NCBI GenBank assembly: GCA_013399895.1
Contig: VXBA01003375.1
Location: 1-64,000 of the forward strand
Length of the DNA: 64,000 nucleotides
Reading direction: 5' to 3'
DNA from: Serilophus lunatus
Lineage: Eukaryota; Chordata; Aves; Passeriformes; Eurylaimidae
Positions 1 through 13,084 of this stretch are shown piece after piece. The notes under the pieces were generated by a model. The model saw nothing but the letters and a program-made list of their open reading frames with translations, was not told where the DNA came from and did not search any database. The position numbers and the translations under genes were made by a program. Every line of letters begins with the position of its first letter. The stretch's first letter is position 1.

Positions 1-162
1 AAATAAAAAAAAAACAAAAACAATCCCCACTTTCTCTCATTTCTGTCATAACTAAGGGCCAGAGACTCATTTAATTAGTCTCTCTCGTGTGGCTTACAGC
101 CCTGTTCAAGGCAAACATTTACCCCTGGGTTTCAGTGCTGTTGCTTAGCCTCTGAATTTTCC

Positions 163-206
163 TTTTTTTTTTTTTTTTTGTTCGGGAAAAGTGTGGTTTT
201 TTTTAN
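163..206. repeat. poly(T) tract and ambiguous base
   Basis: A run of 17 T (163-179) is followed by a second T-rich stretch that ends in a single N at 206. This is low-complexity sequence with one unresolved base call. The N beside a homopolymer suggests a sequencing or assembly ambiguity rather than biology. Confidence 0.9.
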
Positions 207-2580
207 GTGTCAGGAAAATGTGGTATCATGTTAATGGCTATTGGGGATCCTACGGCTAAATCATAATCATAATTGTCTACACTAATCATAATTGTCTTGC
301 TGTTGCAGTGTGCATCCCTCCCCCCTGTCAGCTTGCAGTCTCATCCTGCTCCCTCGGACTGTGTGCTTACATTGTGTATGTGCTTTCACAGGCAGGCTTG
401 ACATCTGTGTCATTTTTGTTCTGTTGAGTATCTGGGCTTAGGACACAGGGACTTCAAAATCTCATAGGAGGGGTCATTCTGTCTGTCTTCTCAATATCTT
501 AATTTCAGAAATCTCCCCTAAGGAAAGTCACCTTTATGTATTTTGTAAGGCTCACTTTTCCCTTCTAAGGTGAGCCCAGCTGATGAGGAACTAGAGAGCT
601 GATGAAGAGCTTCTCTCATCCACAGGCTGATTTTGATTGCTGAGTTACATGAAAGGCTCTTTTTTTCCATACCTTCTAAATCTTCCATGCCATTCCTTCC
701 AGTGGCCCATCCCCAGCAGAAAGGATTACATCTCTCCTTCACCTCTCATAAACCTGAGGATTTATGACATATTCAGGACAGCAGTCTCTGGAGGATGCAA
801 GGTTTGTGCTCAAGACAGACCCAGAACATGTTTTCTCTGTCCTACGTGAAATGTCTCATCACTAGAAGACCAGTTTTCAAGGGACAGTCAGTCATGAGCG
901 TCCATCTCTGTCGAGGTTGGAGTGATGATGAAAGGGAGAGAGTTCTGATACTACATTTTTTTGTGGTGATATGGTCACTACGTGGCTACCAACCAGATGA
1001 ATCTCTTCAAGTGGCACAAAGATCCTGAGTGCCTTAGGTCTTGTTTAGGTAAATATATGCATTAAATACCAATGGCATTAAGAGCTAGAGGCCTGTAAGA
1101 AAGATGCAAGGGTGCTGCAGAAGCTACAGTTGCAAGAAAGAAAGAGAGGGGGTTTGGTATGTTAGTTAATTGCTGGAGTTTAACTAGAAGTGAGTGGGGT
1201 AACACTACAGGTAAATCTTGAACTGTCACTTTGTTCAGCACAGAGTCACTTTTTTCCCTGAACACAAAGAGAAAAGATGAAGCATATTGAAAGGAGAAAT
1301 TTAATTCCCAGCAACAATACAAAGTCATGAATAGAGATAATGGAGTGAGCCAGTGAAAATTCTACAAGAACAAGACAGACCTCAAGTTCTAAAAAAAAAA
1401 CCAAACAGCAAAGCAAAAACACAGGAAGCCAGACAAGTCATGGAAGCAGATAGGGTCCATAATAACCTTGGAACAAGACTAGAAAGGGTTCAGGCAGGTG
1501 CATCATGAGAAATAGTAAAACCAGAGCTTTCAGAGGCAAGATCACAAATTACATAAAAAGCCAAAACTAAATAAACAAAATGGTCACTGAATAATTTAAT
1601 ACAGACCCAGAAGCCTGGCACTGGCACCCCTTTGCTAGCTTTTGGCTGCTCAAAGTACACAGGATGAGATTAACCCTTGCGTCTCAAACAGGCCAGAGAA
1701 CTTCCTGACTATTTAATGCAGTAATTGATTAAATTTCACCATCCAGAAAATATTTCTGGTTTCCTTAAACCAATTAATGTGGATGTAGCTATTGCGATCT
1801 AGCCTGAAGTCAAAAGTCTTTAAATCAAGATCTTTAAAGGCCAAAAGAGTGACTTTAGCATTTTTTATTGTAATGAAAATCATGTATATGGAGTTCAATT
1901 CACGACAAAGGTTTTTGCTCCAAGATCCTGGCTTTAATGTCGCTAGAACAGAAACTCATGTTGTCCTATCCCTAAAGTTCTGCTACACCTAAGCACTCCA
2001 CCTTCTCCAAATTCATGCTAATAAAACCTCATTACTGTTCTGCAACTTACTTCTGATACACTTCCTACTTTTACTCCCATCTGCAATTCCCAGCACTGGC
2101 TGGGGTAAGAACAAGTGTAAAAACAGCTGTGTGAAAAGATGTAGTTTTCTTTTCTTACAGTATTTTAGACGAAGTTTAAAACAAAACTTACCAGAAATCT
2201 TCTGACGCACTCTGTTCTTAAAAGAATTAATTGATAAAACTAATTCAAAGAAGGTTTATCTTCACTCATAGTATTGCATGAAATAATAGATTTTACTTCC
2301 CCAATCCAAGGTTTATTTTCCCATTAATTACTGGGAATGCAGTGAGGTTTTAGCATTTGAAAGCAGGAAATTTGGGCTCACTTCCAGCTGTGGAGTCAGG
2401 CTGACCAGCAAATCTACAACTATCACTTCCCAGCTGCTCACATGATACAGCCCTGTGGTGCAGACAACTCTTGAACTCCTCAAGATCTACATCTAAACTC
2501 TTAAATATCACATAATTATTGTAAGGAAAGGAGCATCTGCTAAGTGCAGGCAGTTAAGTACTCAGTGTGATGACTGTCAG
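207..2580. other. Unique AT-rich non-coding DNA
   Basis: No gene or recognisable transposon is visible. All open frames are under 90 codons and overlap on both strands, as expected by chance. A 15-bp direct repeat beginning TAATCATAAT lies at 264-278 and 283-297. Short A-rich runs occur, for example near 1391-1415. Confidence 0.6.
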
Positions 2581-2581
2581 A

Positions 2582-2722
2582 CACAGAATTGCAGAATACT
2601 CTGAGTTGGAAGGGGCCCACAAGGATCATTGAGTCCAACTCAAGTGAATGGCTTGCACAGAGATCAAACTCATGACCTTGGCTTTATTAGCTCCATGCTC
2701 TAATCAACTGAACTAATCTCAG
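2582..2722 (-). mobile_element. tRNA-Ile-derived SINE with CR1-like tail (TguSINE1-like)
   Basis: Read on the minus strand, 2722-2649 aligns over its whole 74-nt length with a vertebrate tRNA-Ile(AAT) gene. The D-arm/A-box region reads TAGTTCAGTTGATTAGAG, the anticodon loop CTAATAA is intact, and a B-box-like GAGTTTGATC follows. The remaining part, 2648-2582, is a CR1-type 3' end: it contains the antisense of TTGGAAGGGGCCCACAAGGA and finishes in ATTCTGCAATTCTGTG, an imperfect octamer repeat. A tRNA-Ile head fused to a CR1-X-like tail is the known design of the passerine SINE TguSINE1, transcribed by Pol III and mobilised in trans by CR1. The element seems full length at its 5' end and sits directly beside the GATA microsatellite. 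Box substitutions, including loss of the B-box CpG, and the non-pairing acceptor arm indicate an old, inactive copy and not a tRNA gene. The family name is from memory and should be confirmed against a repeat library. Confidence 0.85.
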
Positions 2723-2724
2723 GG

Positions 2725-2904
<180 letters not shown>

Positions 2905-2932
2905 TGTGTTTGTGTGTGTGTGTGTGTATGTA
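2905..2932. repeat. (TG)n dinucleotide tract
   Basis: An imperfect TG repeat directly continues the GATA array, making a compound microsatellite. Confidence 0.92.
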
Positions 2933-5900
2933 TTGTTAATCACACTGTTTATTGGAAATTTCAGTGTGAATCTATGAATCTAACAAAAAACCCCAAACAG
3001 AATAAAATGAGAGAACAAAATAACCTTCCTAAAACTGTTCTGGTTCAGCAGAAAGTCCTTCATGTGAGATTTTGGGAAAGTCTATATTCTGTAACACCCC
3101 ACACTTCAGTTAATGATGAGCTGAGCACCAGCCAGCATGGAATATCCTGCTTCTTGCACAGCCTCCTTCTACCCTCAAGTATTTTTACTTACCAATATCT
3201 CAGAGGAAGAAGAAAAACGTTTAGTGCTCAGCACATCACCTAGGACATGAGTTACACACAGATTTGAGGTGACACTCCATAGTAAAGCCATCTGACGTTG
3301 CAAGGGGGAGAGTTAGTTATGGCTGTTGCTTAATATAATAGAAATTATGGGGAAGGTGTGAAGCATAGATACTGCCTGATCTTAGAGAGAAAAGGGGCAT
3401 TCTTATGCATCTTCTTCAGGACCTGAGCAGTTGAGCTGGGTTTATGTTTCTTAGAGAAAAGGATCAAAGAAAAAAACCTTGATAAAAACCTTGATTTTGC
3501 CCACTCACTTAGTAATCCAAATACTCCTTTGTTCCATAGGAAACCAAGGAATCCCTCTCCAGTATTAGTTGTCTATCCTTCTAGCCATGGAGCTAAAATT
3601 TAGCTTGAAATTCTACTTAGTCATAAATAATGTGAGACTTCAGTCTTCTTTGCACATTACTAAGTAAAAACAATCACATACATATATGTAAAGGGTTCTA
3701 AGACATAGGTATAAACCTTGCTCTACAAATTTAGAATTTCTTTTTTTTTTTTCATCTGAACACATTTTTCCCCACAGTAAATTGTATTGCATAAGATTGA
3801 GTTCCTGTAAAGCACAGATTCCCTCCCTTTCAAAGGCCTTTCTGGGACTGTAAGTATAAAATATGTTTACCTGAATATTGTTTGCATCCATCATTTCCTC
3901 ATTCTCCACAACATCCCTAAGAGAAAAGTAGAAAATATAAACTCTGGTGTTGTCATGATAGGAGCTGTCCTTATTTCAGCCACTGTTTTTACAGTGTCAA
4001 TATGAGATATAGTTGAAGTGCTAACAAAGTGCTGCTTTGCTGAGCAGTTTAAAATTGCTGAGAATGATGGTGTTTTAAGTTACCTGTTAACTTTGCACTG
4101 CATCATCCTACAAGAGATCCTGTTAGTGGTTATTACAATACACCAGAGGTGAGGTACAGGTACACCCTTAAACCCCTGAAATGGCAGATATTTGCATCCA
4201 TGGAATCATATAGTGAGAAAAACTTCAGTTTACATTTACTCACGATGTTTTGATTTAAAAGCAAGCCTGTGCTATCCCTGTGCTTATCACACTGCTTTCT
4301 CTCTATATGAATTTGCATCAATACAGTCAAATCCTTGAATGATGGCCAACACTCCAAAAAAGCAAGGTAGCATTGTCTGTGGCCTGCATTTGACTGCTGC
4401 TCTCAGAGTGCTGTGGACTGGGTGAACTGCTCTGCCTGTCCACGTTTAAAGTTTTCCTTTACATTTCTGACTGTTTTGGCCATAAACCCTTTGAGGAGGA
4501 GGACATTCCTCTTTCCCTTCATGTTTAAAAAGCCAAGAATATTCTTAGCTCTGGCAAATTTGTTCTGTGGTGCTTTGTAAAAAATAATAACTAGAATAGA
4601 TGTTTACAGGAGCATGTAATGGAATAAGAAGTACTTTTAAGTTAGATTTTGTTCTGAAATGTAATTTGAAACTTATAAGGTTTGTTATTTTTGGGGGGGA
4701 CATTTTTTGCATTCAATTAAATATTTTATTAATTATTTATATATATACTTTTATTACTATATTTAAAAGCATCAAGTCTATATGTAAATTGATCATTTCT
4801 TAAAACAAATAAATAAGCAAAACTTTCCAAGGTAGAAAGAGATTCAGTTTGATTTTGCATTCTTGCTCGTGGTTTTTGTCAAAGTGAAATTTTTTCATAA
4901 TTAACACTTTCCCATGGAAATGTATACCAGATATCAGCATTTCATAGTGGAAGAACATGTCCTCTTGTAATATTTCAAATGAATCTTAGAGAGGTTTATC
5001 TTCCTCAGTCCTACATCTAAACAGGTATCATTTTAAAGGTGCTATGTCTTTGTATATGTCCCTGGTGTAATTTTGATATACTTGTCAGTGTCATACTTTA
5101 TACCTTCTAGAGATACAATTACATCTGGACTTCCAACTTAATGTCTCTAAAATGCCTCTTCCAAGAGGTGACTAAGAGTTTAAGAACATAAATGCTGAGA
5201 AAGTGTCATCAGCAAAACAATTTTACCAGAGATGTGATGGCCCCCTGATGTTCACATTAGTGATTCAGATTGAGGGTAAGAAGGAAGAAGGGAAGTGTGT
5301 AACTTTTTGGATAAACTGTTTGTTTTGTGACTATTTCCCTGGTAGATACCTTAGTCTGACACAAGTTTAATGATGCAAGTCAAGCCAAGGACATGAAATG
5401 GTCTGCAGAGAGATCTGGCTGCTTTCTTGCCTTCTCTCCTACCTGCTCTCTATTTGGCCCTGCCTTTTACACCCTCTTTTACTGCACAGTGAAAGTTCAA
5501 ATAGGTTTATATGTACATAGCTTATTATTAGGGGCCTTAGCTGTCAGCACAGATAAACTTCAGAGCTGCCTGAAGTTCTCCAGGATGGGGGAATGAAATA
5601 AGAAGGACAAAAGAGAGAAAAAATTAACCCTTTCTCCCATTCCAAATGGAAAGTGAAGCTATGCGCTAACAATCAATCCTCCTCCTCCTGTAGACTCTTT
5701 TTCCAGGTCAGCAAGTAGTGACAATGATCAAGTTGAAAATGACAAAAAAAAATAAATAATCTTTTCTTCTTGTTTTTCCTCAGTACAACTATATTTCTCA
5801 TCAAGACTTGTTCAAATCCTCCCATTGGTAGTTACAGTTTATGGCACTGCTGGTGCTGGTTGAAGCATGCCTGATTAGGTGCAGGTGTTGCACACTAATT

Positions 5901-8900
5901 GGCCATTAAATTTCGGTGTGTATATTCCTGATAGCATTTTCTGGATTTTAAAATTAGTATCGTTCATTTTTTGCTAATCTACATTTGTTTTAATATGAAG
6001 CAGCAAACCAAAACCTGCAGGGTGAAGGGTGAATGGACCTGCAGATGGAGGTAAAGACTAGTAGCTACAAGGTGAAATGGTGAAGAGACAGAGGAAGTAA
6101 AAGGTTATTTAGTCAAGAACAGTGATTTCGGAGAAGAAGCTGGACATTGGATTCTGGCAGTGACACAGAAGCCCTGAGGTGTGCTGATATAAAGCTACTG
6201 CTTGGCAAGTTCAAAGTAGTTTACAGGAGAAAGATCCTCAGCATTGCAAAGCTTAGAGTAGACAAGTTACCATGCAACACTTCTAGTTCTTCTTCTAGGT
6301 TCCATAATATTTTCTCATGCCAAGAAATACTGTGGAAAGACCCAAACATATAAAGGCTAAGCTTTCTGAGGGAAAAGAGATCAGCAAGCATGACATGTTT
6401 TGGCTGCTGGTTAGTATGGAAAGGTATACATGTTCTTCATTTTTCTAAAAGAAGAGATGTAGGAGGAAAGGAGATATTTAGAATTCTAGAATTTAGGGCC
6501 ACTGTATCTGAATTTAATGAGCTTAGAAAACACCAGTGGAAATAGATATAATCCACAAAATTCCAGGGTTACAGAAGAACATTCAAGAAGTATGGTCTTC
6601 AAAGGATTAAATCACCTAAGGAAGGTGTCTCTGCATCTACTCAGTGTAATAGTCATTAAACTTCTTAATTTGATGCTGCAATTAAATGTTCAAACTTATT
6701 TGGGATAATCCTAGACAATTTAAAACTGAGAAACTGAGCAGAAACAACTTGCTCATAGATAAGAAAATCATGATCTAGCTGGCTAGTCCAGAACATGTGA
6801 GCTAAAAGCTCTCAATTTTTATGATACACAAAATATACAGAGCAGAACTTCCACCTTCTTTGCAGATCCCAGTGTTTGATATACTGTATTCTAGCACAAT
6901 ACCCTGTAGTCAAAGGAAATACTGTTATTTCTTCAATTATATTATGAGGAAACATTTGTAACCTGAAAGTTCTGGAACATGATGAGATGTGCAAGAGATT
7001 CTCAAAAAACAGTATCCCTCTTTTAGCCAGATTTGTTTTATCATGAGGCTCAGTAAAGTCAATGATTCCCTTGGAATCTGGATTCCTCTGCTCAGGAGAC
7101 TGGAGGCCAGCAGCAAAAGACCTGCCAGCTGATTATGGTTTATCACCTCTTTTCCTCTAAAATCATAGGGAAGTCAGGAAATACAAGACAAGGATGCACC
7201 TCAGGGAATTTGAGGACTTCTCAGGTCTGAATATGCTGTGTCTAGGTTATCTTGTCTCTCCCTCTCCTCCCCCCCCCCTGCCACTGCAAAAATTATATTA
7301 AAAATTGTTTTAATTCACTTACTAAAATATATTTAGGTATTCTGATAACACATTTTTCTGTTGGCCCACAGTGGATCCAAGCTTTCTTTTCCTTCTCTCT
7401 CACATTGTCATGTCCGCTGTGGCATACTGTGAGCAAAGCATTATCTCTCCAATTTGATAGTGCTGTCCTCATTGTACCCTAGTTGTCCATTGCAGGATCA
7501 GGGCCTGCATTAGTTTCCGTCTCAGTTTGTATCAGTATACTTTGCACAGCTTTGGGGAGCACTGTGGGGCCATTTGTGAAATGACAGTGCTTTCTGCTGG
7601 CAAGATCATTACAGGCAGAAGGCATTCTAATGTGCAAATTAGAGTTCTGTTTATAGGGAATTTGTACTGCTTAATACAAAAGAGTTTTACAAAAAGAAGG
7701 CCTCACCACACCTTCTTCTGATTTGGAGTTTCATCCATGCTGTGCAGAAATGCACAAGGAGGGTTAAGTCAGTTTTAAAAGAGCATCAGATGGGTGAAAA
7801 TGCATTTGACCTTCACAGGGTTCTTGAGTCATTCTTCAGCTTGAGTGGCTGACTGAAGAGTGTGTCATTCTGTCATATAAAAAAAAAAAAAAAAGGAGAG
7901 AGAAAAAAATTTAAGAATTGATCCTGTCTACCCCTGAAAGCCTTAGATTTCATTGGTATCTAACTGACATAAATAATATTTAGTTTGGTTTTCATTGTTA
8001 TTTTTATTCAAATGTTCTCAGGTATGCCAGCTAACAGCAAGGTCCATTTTTTTACCTCAGTGAATTTCCACAATTCTAGTAAATACAATCAGATAAGGGG
8101 AAGCTGAACTTAAACATTCTGTTGCAGTCAATAAAAATAAATTTTATAACCCAAGACTATATGTCTATTTATAATTGCTAATTATAGAAATCTATTCAAA
8201 GGCACTCTAAACCCAGGATTATAAGTTCGTCTAATAAAAGCAAAACAAAACACAAACCTAAAAAACAAGCAAAAAAACATAGAGATAGAAAAAAAAGACA
8301 GTCAGTGAGAACTAAGAAACAAAAAGAAGCAGAATACAAAGCAAGGTATTTTCTTGAACTTTTTATAAGGCAAAGTATTCCCCAGATGTTACCATTGCCC
8401 TCCAGTGTTGTATTATCTCTGTGTCAGGGGTCCTGTATTTTCACAGAAACTTGTTGACCGCATGGATCTAGGTGCCATTGTACAGGTAATGACTGGAAGC
8501 AAAAACTTTTCCCAGGAAAAACATATACGAGGGAAAAATATCTGTTCCCTGCATTTAAGGTTTGAATTTAATAAACTTTATCTCTTTTAGCATATTTGCT
8601 TGGCAAGTTATTCTGAGAATGCAGATTCTAACAAATGTTGGACATTCAAATTAAATTCCCAATCTGGCATGAGATAAAATCCCTGAGAGAACAGTACAGA
8701 TGAAGAACTGAAAGTTTTTATACCTCACCCTATGGATTGATGTTTTTAACTGTCTTCTGGGAATCAGTATCCTAACTAGAACATCAGAGCTGGATACTTA
8801 AAATCAGTCATATGATGAATTCCAATTGTCTTCTTAAGTTTCTGCTTTCTTTTACCTTTTACATATTTTCTGTATAAACCTGTGGAAGGAAAAATGTTCG

Positions 8901-9060
8901 TGTGCTCAGATGCATCAACTCCAGTACTGGACATCTACCTTTCATAATAAAAGAGACAATTCTTGTCTCTGTGTTTTCTGCACTGTGACCTTTTCCCAAA
9001 CTCTTAAGAGATCAAGGTGTATGCTTCCTAGTGATGTAGCTTCAGAGCAGAACAAAGGGT
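2933..9060. other. Unique AT-rich non-coding DNA
   Basis: About 6 kb has no recognisable gene or well-preserved transposon. It contains an AT-rich patch at 4720-4800, a run of 10 C at 7269-7278, a run of 16 A at 7879-7894 and an A-rich stretch at 8235-8300. Open frames are short and unlike any family I know. Confidence 0.6.
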
Positions 9061-9064
9061 ATCA

Positions 9065-9624
9065 GTAAGAGTGTGAGCAGCAGGACCAGGGCATTGGCAG
9101 TCTCCCTGTGCTGGGCATTGGTGAGAGCAAACCTTAAATCCCAGGTTCAGTTTGGGACCACTCACAAGAAAAAGATTCTGAGGTGTTGAGACATGTCCAG
9201 AGAAGGGAAACAGAGCACATGTGTGGTGAGGAGCAGCTGAGGGAGCTGGGGAGAGGGGCTCAAACTGGAGAAAAGGAGGCTCAGAGGGGACCTTCTCACA
9301 CTCTACAACTGCTTGACAGAATGGTAGAGTCAGGTGGGAGCCAGGCCCTGCTCCCACGGAACAAGAGACAGGAGGAAATGGCCTCAAGTTGTGCCTGGAA
9401 ATATCTAGACTGGATAATAGAAGAAATTTATCCACTGTAAGGGTTGTCAAGGCATGGCAGAGTCTGCTCAGGGCAGTGTTGGAGTCCCCATCAATGGAAG
9501 AATTTAAAAGCCGTGCAGATGTGGCACTTGGGAAGATGGTTAGTGGTGAGCTTGGCAGTGTTAGATTAATGGACTCAATGATCTTAGACAGCTTTTCTAA
9601 CCTAAACTATTCAGCGATGCTACC
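9065..9624 (+). mobile_element. CR1 LINE fragment, 3' portion
   Basis: This follows the avian CR1 3' consensus for about 560 bases. Landmarks in order are a GGCATTGGTGAGAGCAAACC-like stretch near 9115, ACATGTCCAGAGAAGGGAAAC near 9192, GGAGCAGCTGAGGGAGCTGG near 9230, GCTCAGAGGGGACCTTCTCA near 9280 and GTTAGTGGTGAGCTTGGCAG near 9540. It ends in a degenerate form of the CR1 terminal octamer repeat. It is 5' truncated, the usual state of CR1 copies. The 85- to 140-codon frames over it on both strands do not correspond to CR1 ORF2. Confidence 0.9.
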
Positions 9625-9857
9625 TCCAGACAATTTCATGCTGAAGATACAAAGTAATTTAAGTGGTCACTATCAAAGCCCTTCCAAAGAAGAAGTGCTG
9701 TAAACAGCCCCCCCTTACATGAATTTGAAAATGGTTAATCTTTTGTCACAAAGAAGGAAAAATACTTTAAAAGGTCTGAAAGTGAAAAAAAAAAATGTAT
9801 GTCATCCCTGTGGCACAAATCAGTGTGTACAGATCATAAACCTTTTTTTTCCTCCTT

Positions 9858-9960
9858 AGAATCATGGAGTCATAGAACGGTCTGGGATTTTTACAGATCA
9901 ACTAATTCCAAAATTCAAAATGCCTGCTTTGGACAGGGAATTATTCCACTTTACAGCTGA
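9858..9960 (-). mobile_element. CR1 LINE 3' end, antisense
   Basis: It begins AGAATCATGGAGTCATAGAA, the reverse complement of the CR1 terminal repeat, followed by a decayed TTTGGGTTGGAAGGGACCTT-like segment. The far boundary is uncertain, and similarity may continue weakly to about 10,060. It lies in opposite orientation to the CR1 at 9.1-9.6 kb, so it is a separate insertion. Confidence 0.7.
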
Positions 9961-11510
9961 CTTCATCCCAGCCCCAAAACACAGTGCCCACCATGTCTTG
10001 CCTGTGCACCCAGAGTGTTCTTCACAGCCCTGCTCAGCTCCATGGAGGTCCTGAGGGATGATGGGATAACAGCTGGAGCTGGTACGACCACAGTCTGCAT
10101 CACTTATTGATAAGACACAGTACTAGTTAGTGATGTGGCCCATCTGGGTTTGGGTACGCTTCAGGTCAGATTATCAATGGCTTAAATGTTTCTTTAAATG
10201 TTTGTATTGTGTTTCTCATCCTCTCTGACACCTGTGATGAAGGGTTGCAATCTGAGAGAGTTTCCTGCAGACACCACCGCTGTGCAGTGAATGTTTAGTC
10301 CTAGGGTGTCCTTTTATATCAGCCCTTAGTATAAGTCACGTCCCTAAAAGAACTGAAAGCCATGACATAGTATGTACCCTTTGTAATTACTCAGTACTAT
10401 TTCGACATCAAAGGAACCACTGGGTAATATTTCTGGTTTTCTTTTTTAAACTTACACCTTAATGATTTTTTAGAGCAGTCAGACAGAAACATCGTAATGT
10501 TTTAAAAAATATATATTCCTGTTCTATTGACTCAAAAAAAAAAAAAAAAAAAGGGAAAGAATTCAGATAATGGAAGAACAAAGAGAACAGCTACATATAA
10601 TCAGAATCAGTCATACTGGGCTTAAGATCGTTGTTAAAATGTTGCTATTTTTTGTCATTTTAATGAAAATGGGGGTTTTGAGAACAATTTTCAGGAGGGA
10701 AAAAAGAAGAAAGCAAAAAAAGTATTTTAAGACCCCCTTGAAGACATCCAGAGTTAATAATGATATACACTGCAGAAAGAACAACTGTGAGATGAGTGCA
10801 AAATGCCATAGACCCAGCTAATTAAAAATGAGGTTATTAGTTTTTAGTTACACTGCAGTTAGAGATAATGCTACAGAGAGCCTGAGTGAAAGCACATTTT
10901 ATATTGTAGTAGAAATCGCATTTTATGTGGCATTTTATTTTATTTTAAGGGGTGCTTCTGTTTAGAGAGACAAAGATTTCAATTATGAGTTAAAATGGAC
11001 TCATTGCAACTTTTCTGTATCTTTTATGGGAGGGGAAGGGGGTAAGAAAGGTACAAACTTTCTTCTAAGCTTGGTATTCCACCAAAAACAGCACAAAAAA
11101 ATTGTGCCTCACCATAAATGACAGCTGCCTAGATTCCCAAGATATGTGGGAATGTCTGACATCTATAGATTTTGTTTTCCAGGGTGATCAATAGAAATTA
11201 TTCACTTCTTTTGAAAGTGTAGCTCCAAATACCATTCTCAATGTGATTCTGTTTTCCAGTAGATTTATGGCTAAATTTTAAAGCAACCCAGCTCATACAC
11301 ACCAAAAAAAAAAAAAAAAAAAGTTCCCTCTTTTAAATCTTTTCCCGTATTTTTGAAATATAGCTGTTGAATCAGTTCATAGTGGTTCATATAAATGGAT
11401 AAATTGATCCATGACTGTTTACATTTAAAACCCATTGCAGACTGAGATTCTGGGACTATGCATAAGAATCACATGTGAAATTGTCCTCACATTCAGGTCA
11501 CTGATTGAAT
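9961..11510. other. Unique AT-rich DNA with two poly(A) runs
   Basis: Runs of 19 A lie at 10534-10552 and 11304-11322. No coding region is recognisable. The 9961-10100 part is GC-richer and could be eroded CR1, but I cannot align it confidently. Confidence 0.6.
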
Positions 11511-11612
11511 CAGAGATCATAGAACAATTGGGATTGGAAGGGACCTTTAAAAGCCATCAAGTCTACCCCTGTGTATTGAGCAGGAATACCTTCAACTGGG
11601 TCAGACTGAAAG
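11511..11612 (-). mobile_element. CR1 LINE 3' end, antisense
   Basis: CAGAGATCATAGAACAATTG followed by GGATTGGAAGGGACCTTTAA is the antisense CR1 terminus. The match continues through an AGGAATACCTTCAACTGGGT segment that corresponds to the CR1 sequence around CAGGGACACCTTCCACT. It is short and 5' truncated. Confidence 0.85.
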
Positions 11613-12778
11613 CTTCCTCAGTGTTTCTAGAGGTAATCTAAGCATTTTGTTGGTTTGTAGAGCTTCTGTAACATCAGTCATCCTGTATTACCTATAAGAA
11701 GACAATGTGGAAAGTATATATATTTTTTTATGTTTCTTTGAAATATCTTTACTTGAAAAAGTTTTCACTAGATGAAGGAAGAAAGTCTCTGGAATAACAA
11801 AATAGAATGAAAAATTTAAACAATTTTTTTAAAAACATCAGTATATTGCTTACTAAAATAAAATTATTCAACAGAAAAAAACCCTATAGTGTGCAATTTC
11901 TTTCCCCTCATTTACTTTTTCATTCATCTACATCTCAGCTGGACCACAGTAACAGGTCATTTTCCCTATTCCTACAAGAATATAAAAACAAAAAATACAC
12001 TCTCATGTAAAGAATAATCTCCTTAATCTAATTTTTTTATATATATATAAAAGCAAACATAAAGCAGCTTTGCATGTGCATAAAATCAGATTGAGTGAAT
12101 CTTGATACATGTTTAAGTTATAAAGAGTCATAAATGAATACCGCTATTTCTTGTATTTCTTGGCTGTATAGTCTTTTCCTTTTCAAACTGTAAGCTTTGT
12201 TTACAGAGAAGCATATAAGAGACACGTGCAATGTAATTTTCCTATCACCTGGAGCTGTCAGCCAAGAAGTGAATACAGTCTTTGGGCTAATCTGAGGATA
12301 AAGCCAGAGAGATATTCCTCAGAGTGAAACACAATAAGACCTGCTTCTTCTTTTGGTTTTTGACCAAATTAAGCACAACACAGTCCAAAGAATTTAATGA
12401 TTATGCTTGTACTTCTAAGCTAATCAGTGCCAGGAAATATTCCCGAGCTCTGGAATACAATTGTCTATAAAGTTAACCACTTAGACTTGTCCCTTTATGA
12501 ACTTAAGAGTTAGACAGTTTTGGCATCTGATAGCCAACCTTTCCCCAGACAGTTTCTGGGGACTATTATGGAGACAGCATGGGCCAAGGATGACTCTCAA
12601 TAGGCAGTTTTTATGTGGCCACCCTAAAAGAGCTTCTCGGTCAGGAGCTGGACCAATCCATGCCAGCTGGCTTCTGCCTCTAAAACCAGTACTGAGCATG
12701 AATAATTTACTCATATAGATGTGGTTTTATTTTCACATTTTGTATTACATAATACCACAGAGCATTAACATTGAATTG
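11613..12778. other. Unique AT-rich DNA
   Basis: No gene or transposon is recognised. The 12,480-12,720 stretch is less AT-rich and has open frames of 73 and 77 codons on opposite strands. Neither resembles a known protein, and a stop-poor composition explains both. Confidence 0.55.
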
Positions 12779-13082
12779 TAGAAGCCTAGAATGCTTTTTG
12801 TTGGAAAAGTACTTAAAGATCATCTAATTCCTACACAACACCATGGGCAGGGGGCTTCCACTAAATGAGTTGGCTCAGGGCCCCATCCACTGTGGCCTGA
12901 ACCTCTCCAGGCATGGGGCAACAACAACTGGACAACTTATTCCAGTGTTTCACCATCTTTCAAGGACAGGATTTTTTCCACATATATCTAATATAAACCT
13001 ACCCTTTTTCACTCTGAAGCCATTACTCCTTGCCCTATTACCCCATTATCCATGCAGGATTTCTGGGGCTTTTTGCCTGACT
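12779..13082 (-). mobile_element. CR1 LINE 3' end, antisense, longer copy
   Basis: About 300 bases match the antisense CR1 3' region. Landmarks are AAAGATCATCTAATTCCTAC, CACCATGGGCAGGGGGCTTC, CAACTTATTCCAGTGTTTCACC, and a CATTACTCCTTGCCCTATTA-like segment near 13020. It is continuous with antisense CR1 endonuclease sequence immediately to the right, so both may belong to one internally deleted element. Confidence 0.88.
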
Positions 13083-13084
13083 TT

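Noticed and set aside
2649..2722. Possible functional tRNA-Ile gene
   Set aside because: The acceptor ends no longer pair well, the A and B boxes are mutated, and a CR1-type tail is attached. It is a SINE head.
9028..9450. A 140-codon minus-strand frame
   Set aside because: It lies antisense across a CR1 3' region and matches no CR1 protein; it is open by chance.
12481..12718. Overlapping frames of 73-77 codons on both strands
   Set aside because: Mutual shadows in a stop-poor stretch with no domain match.
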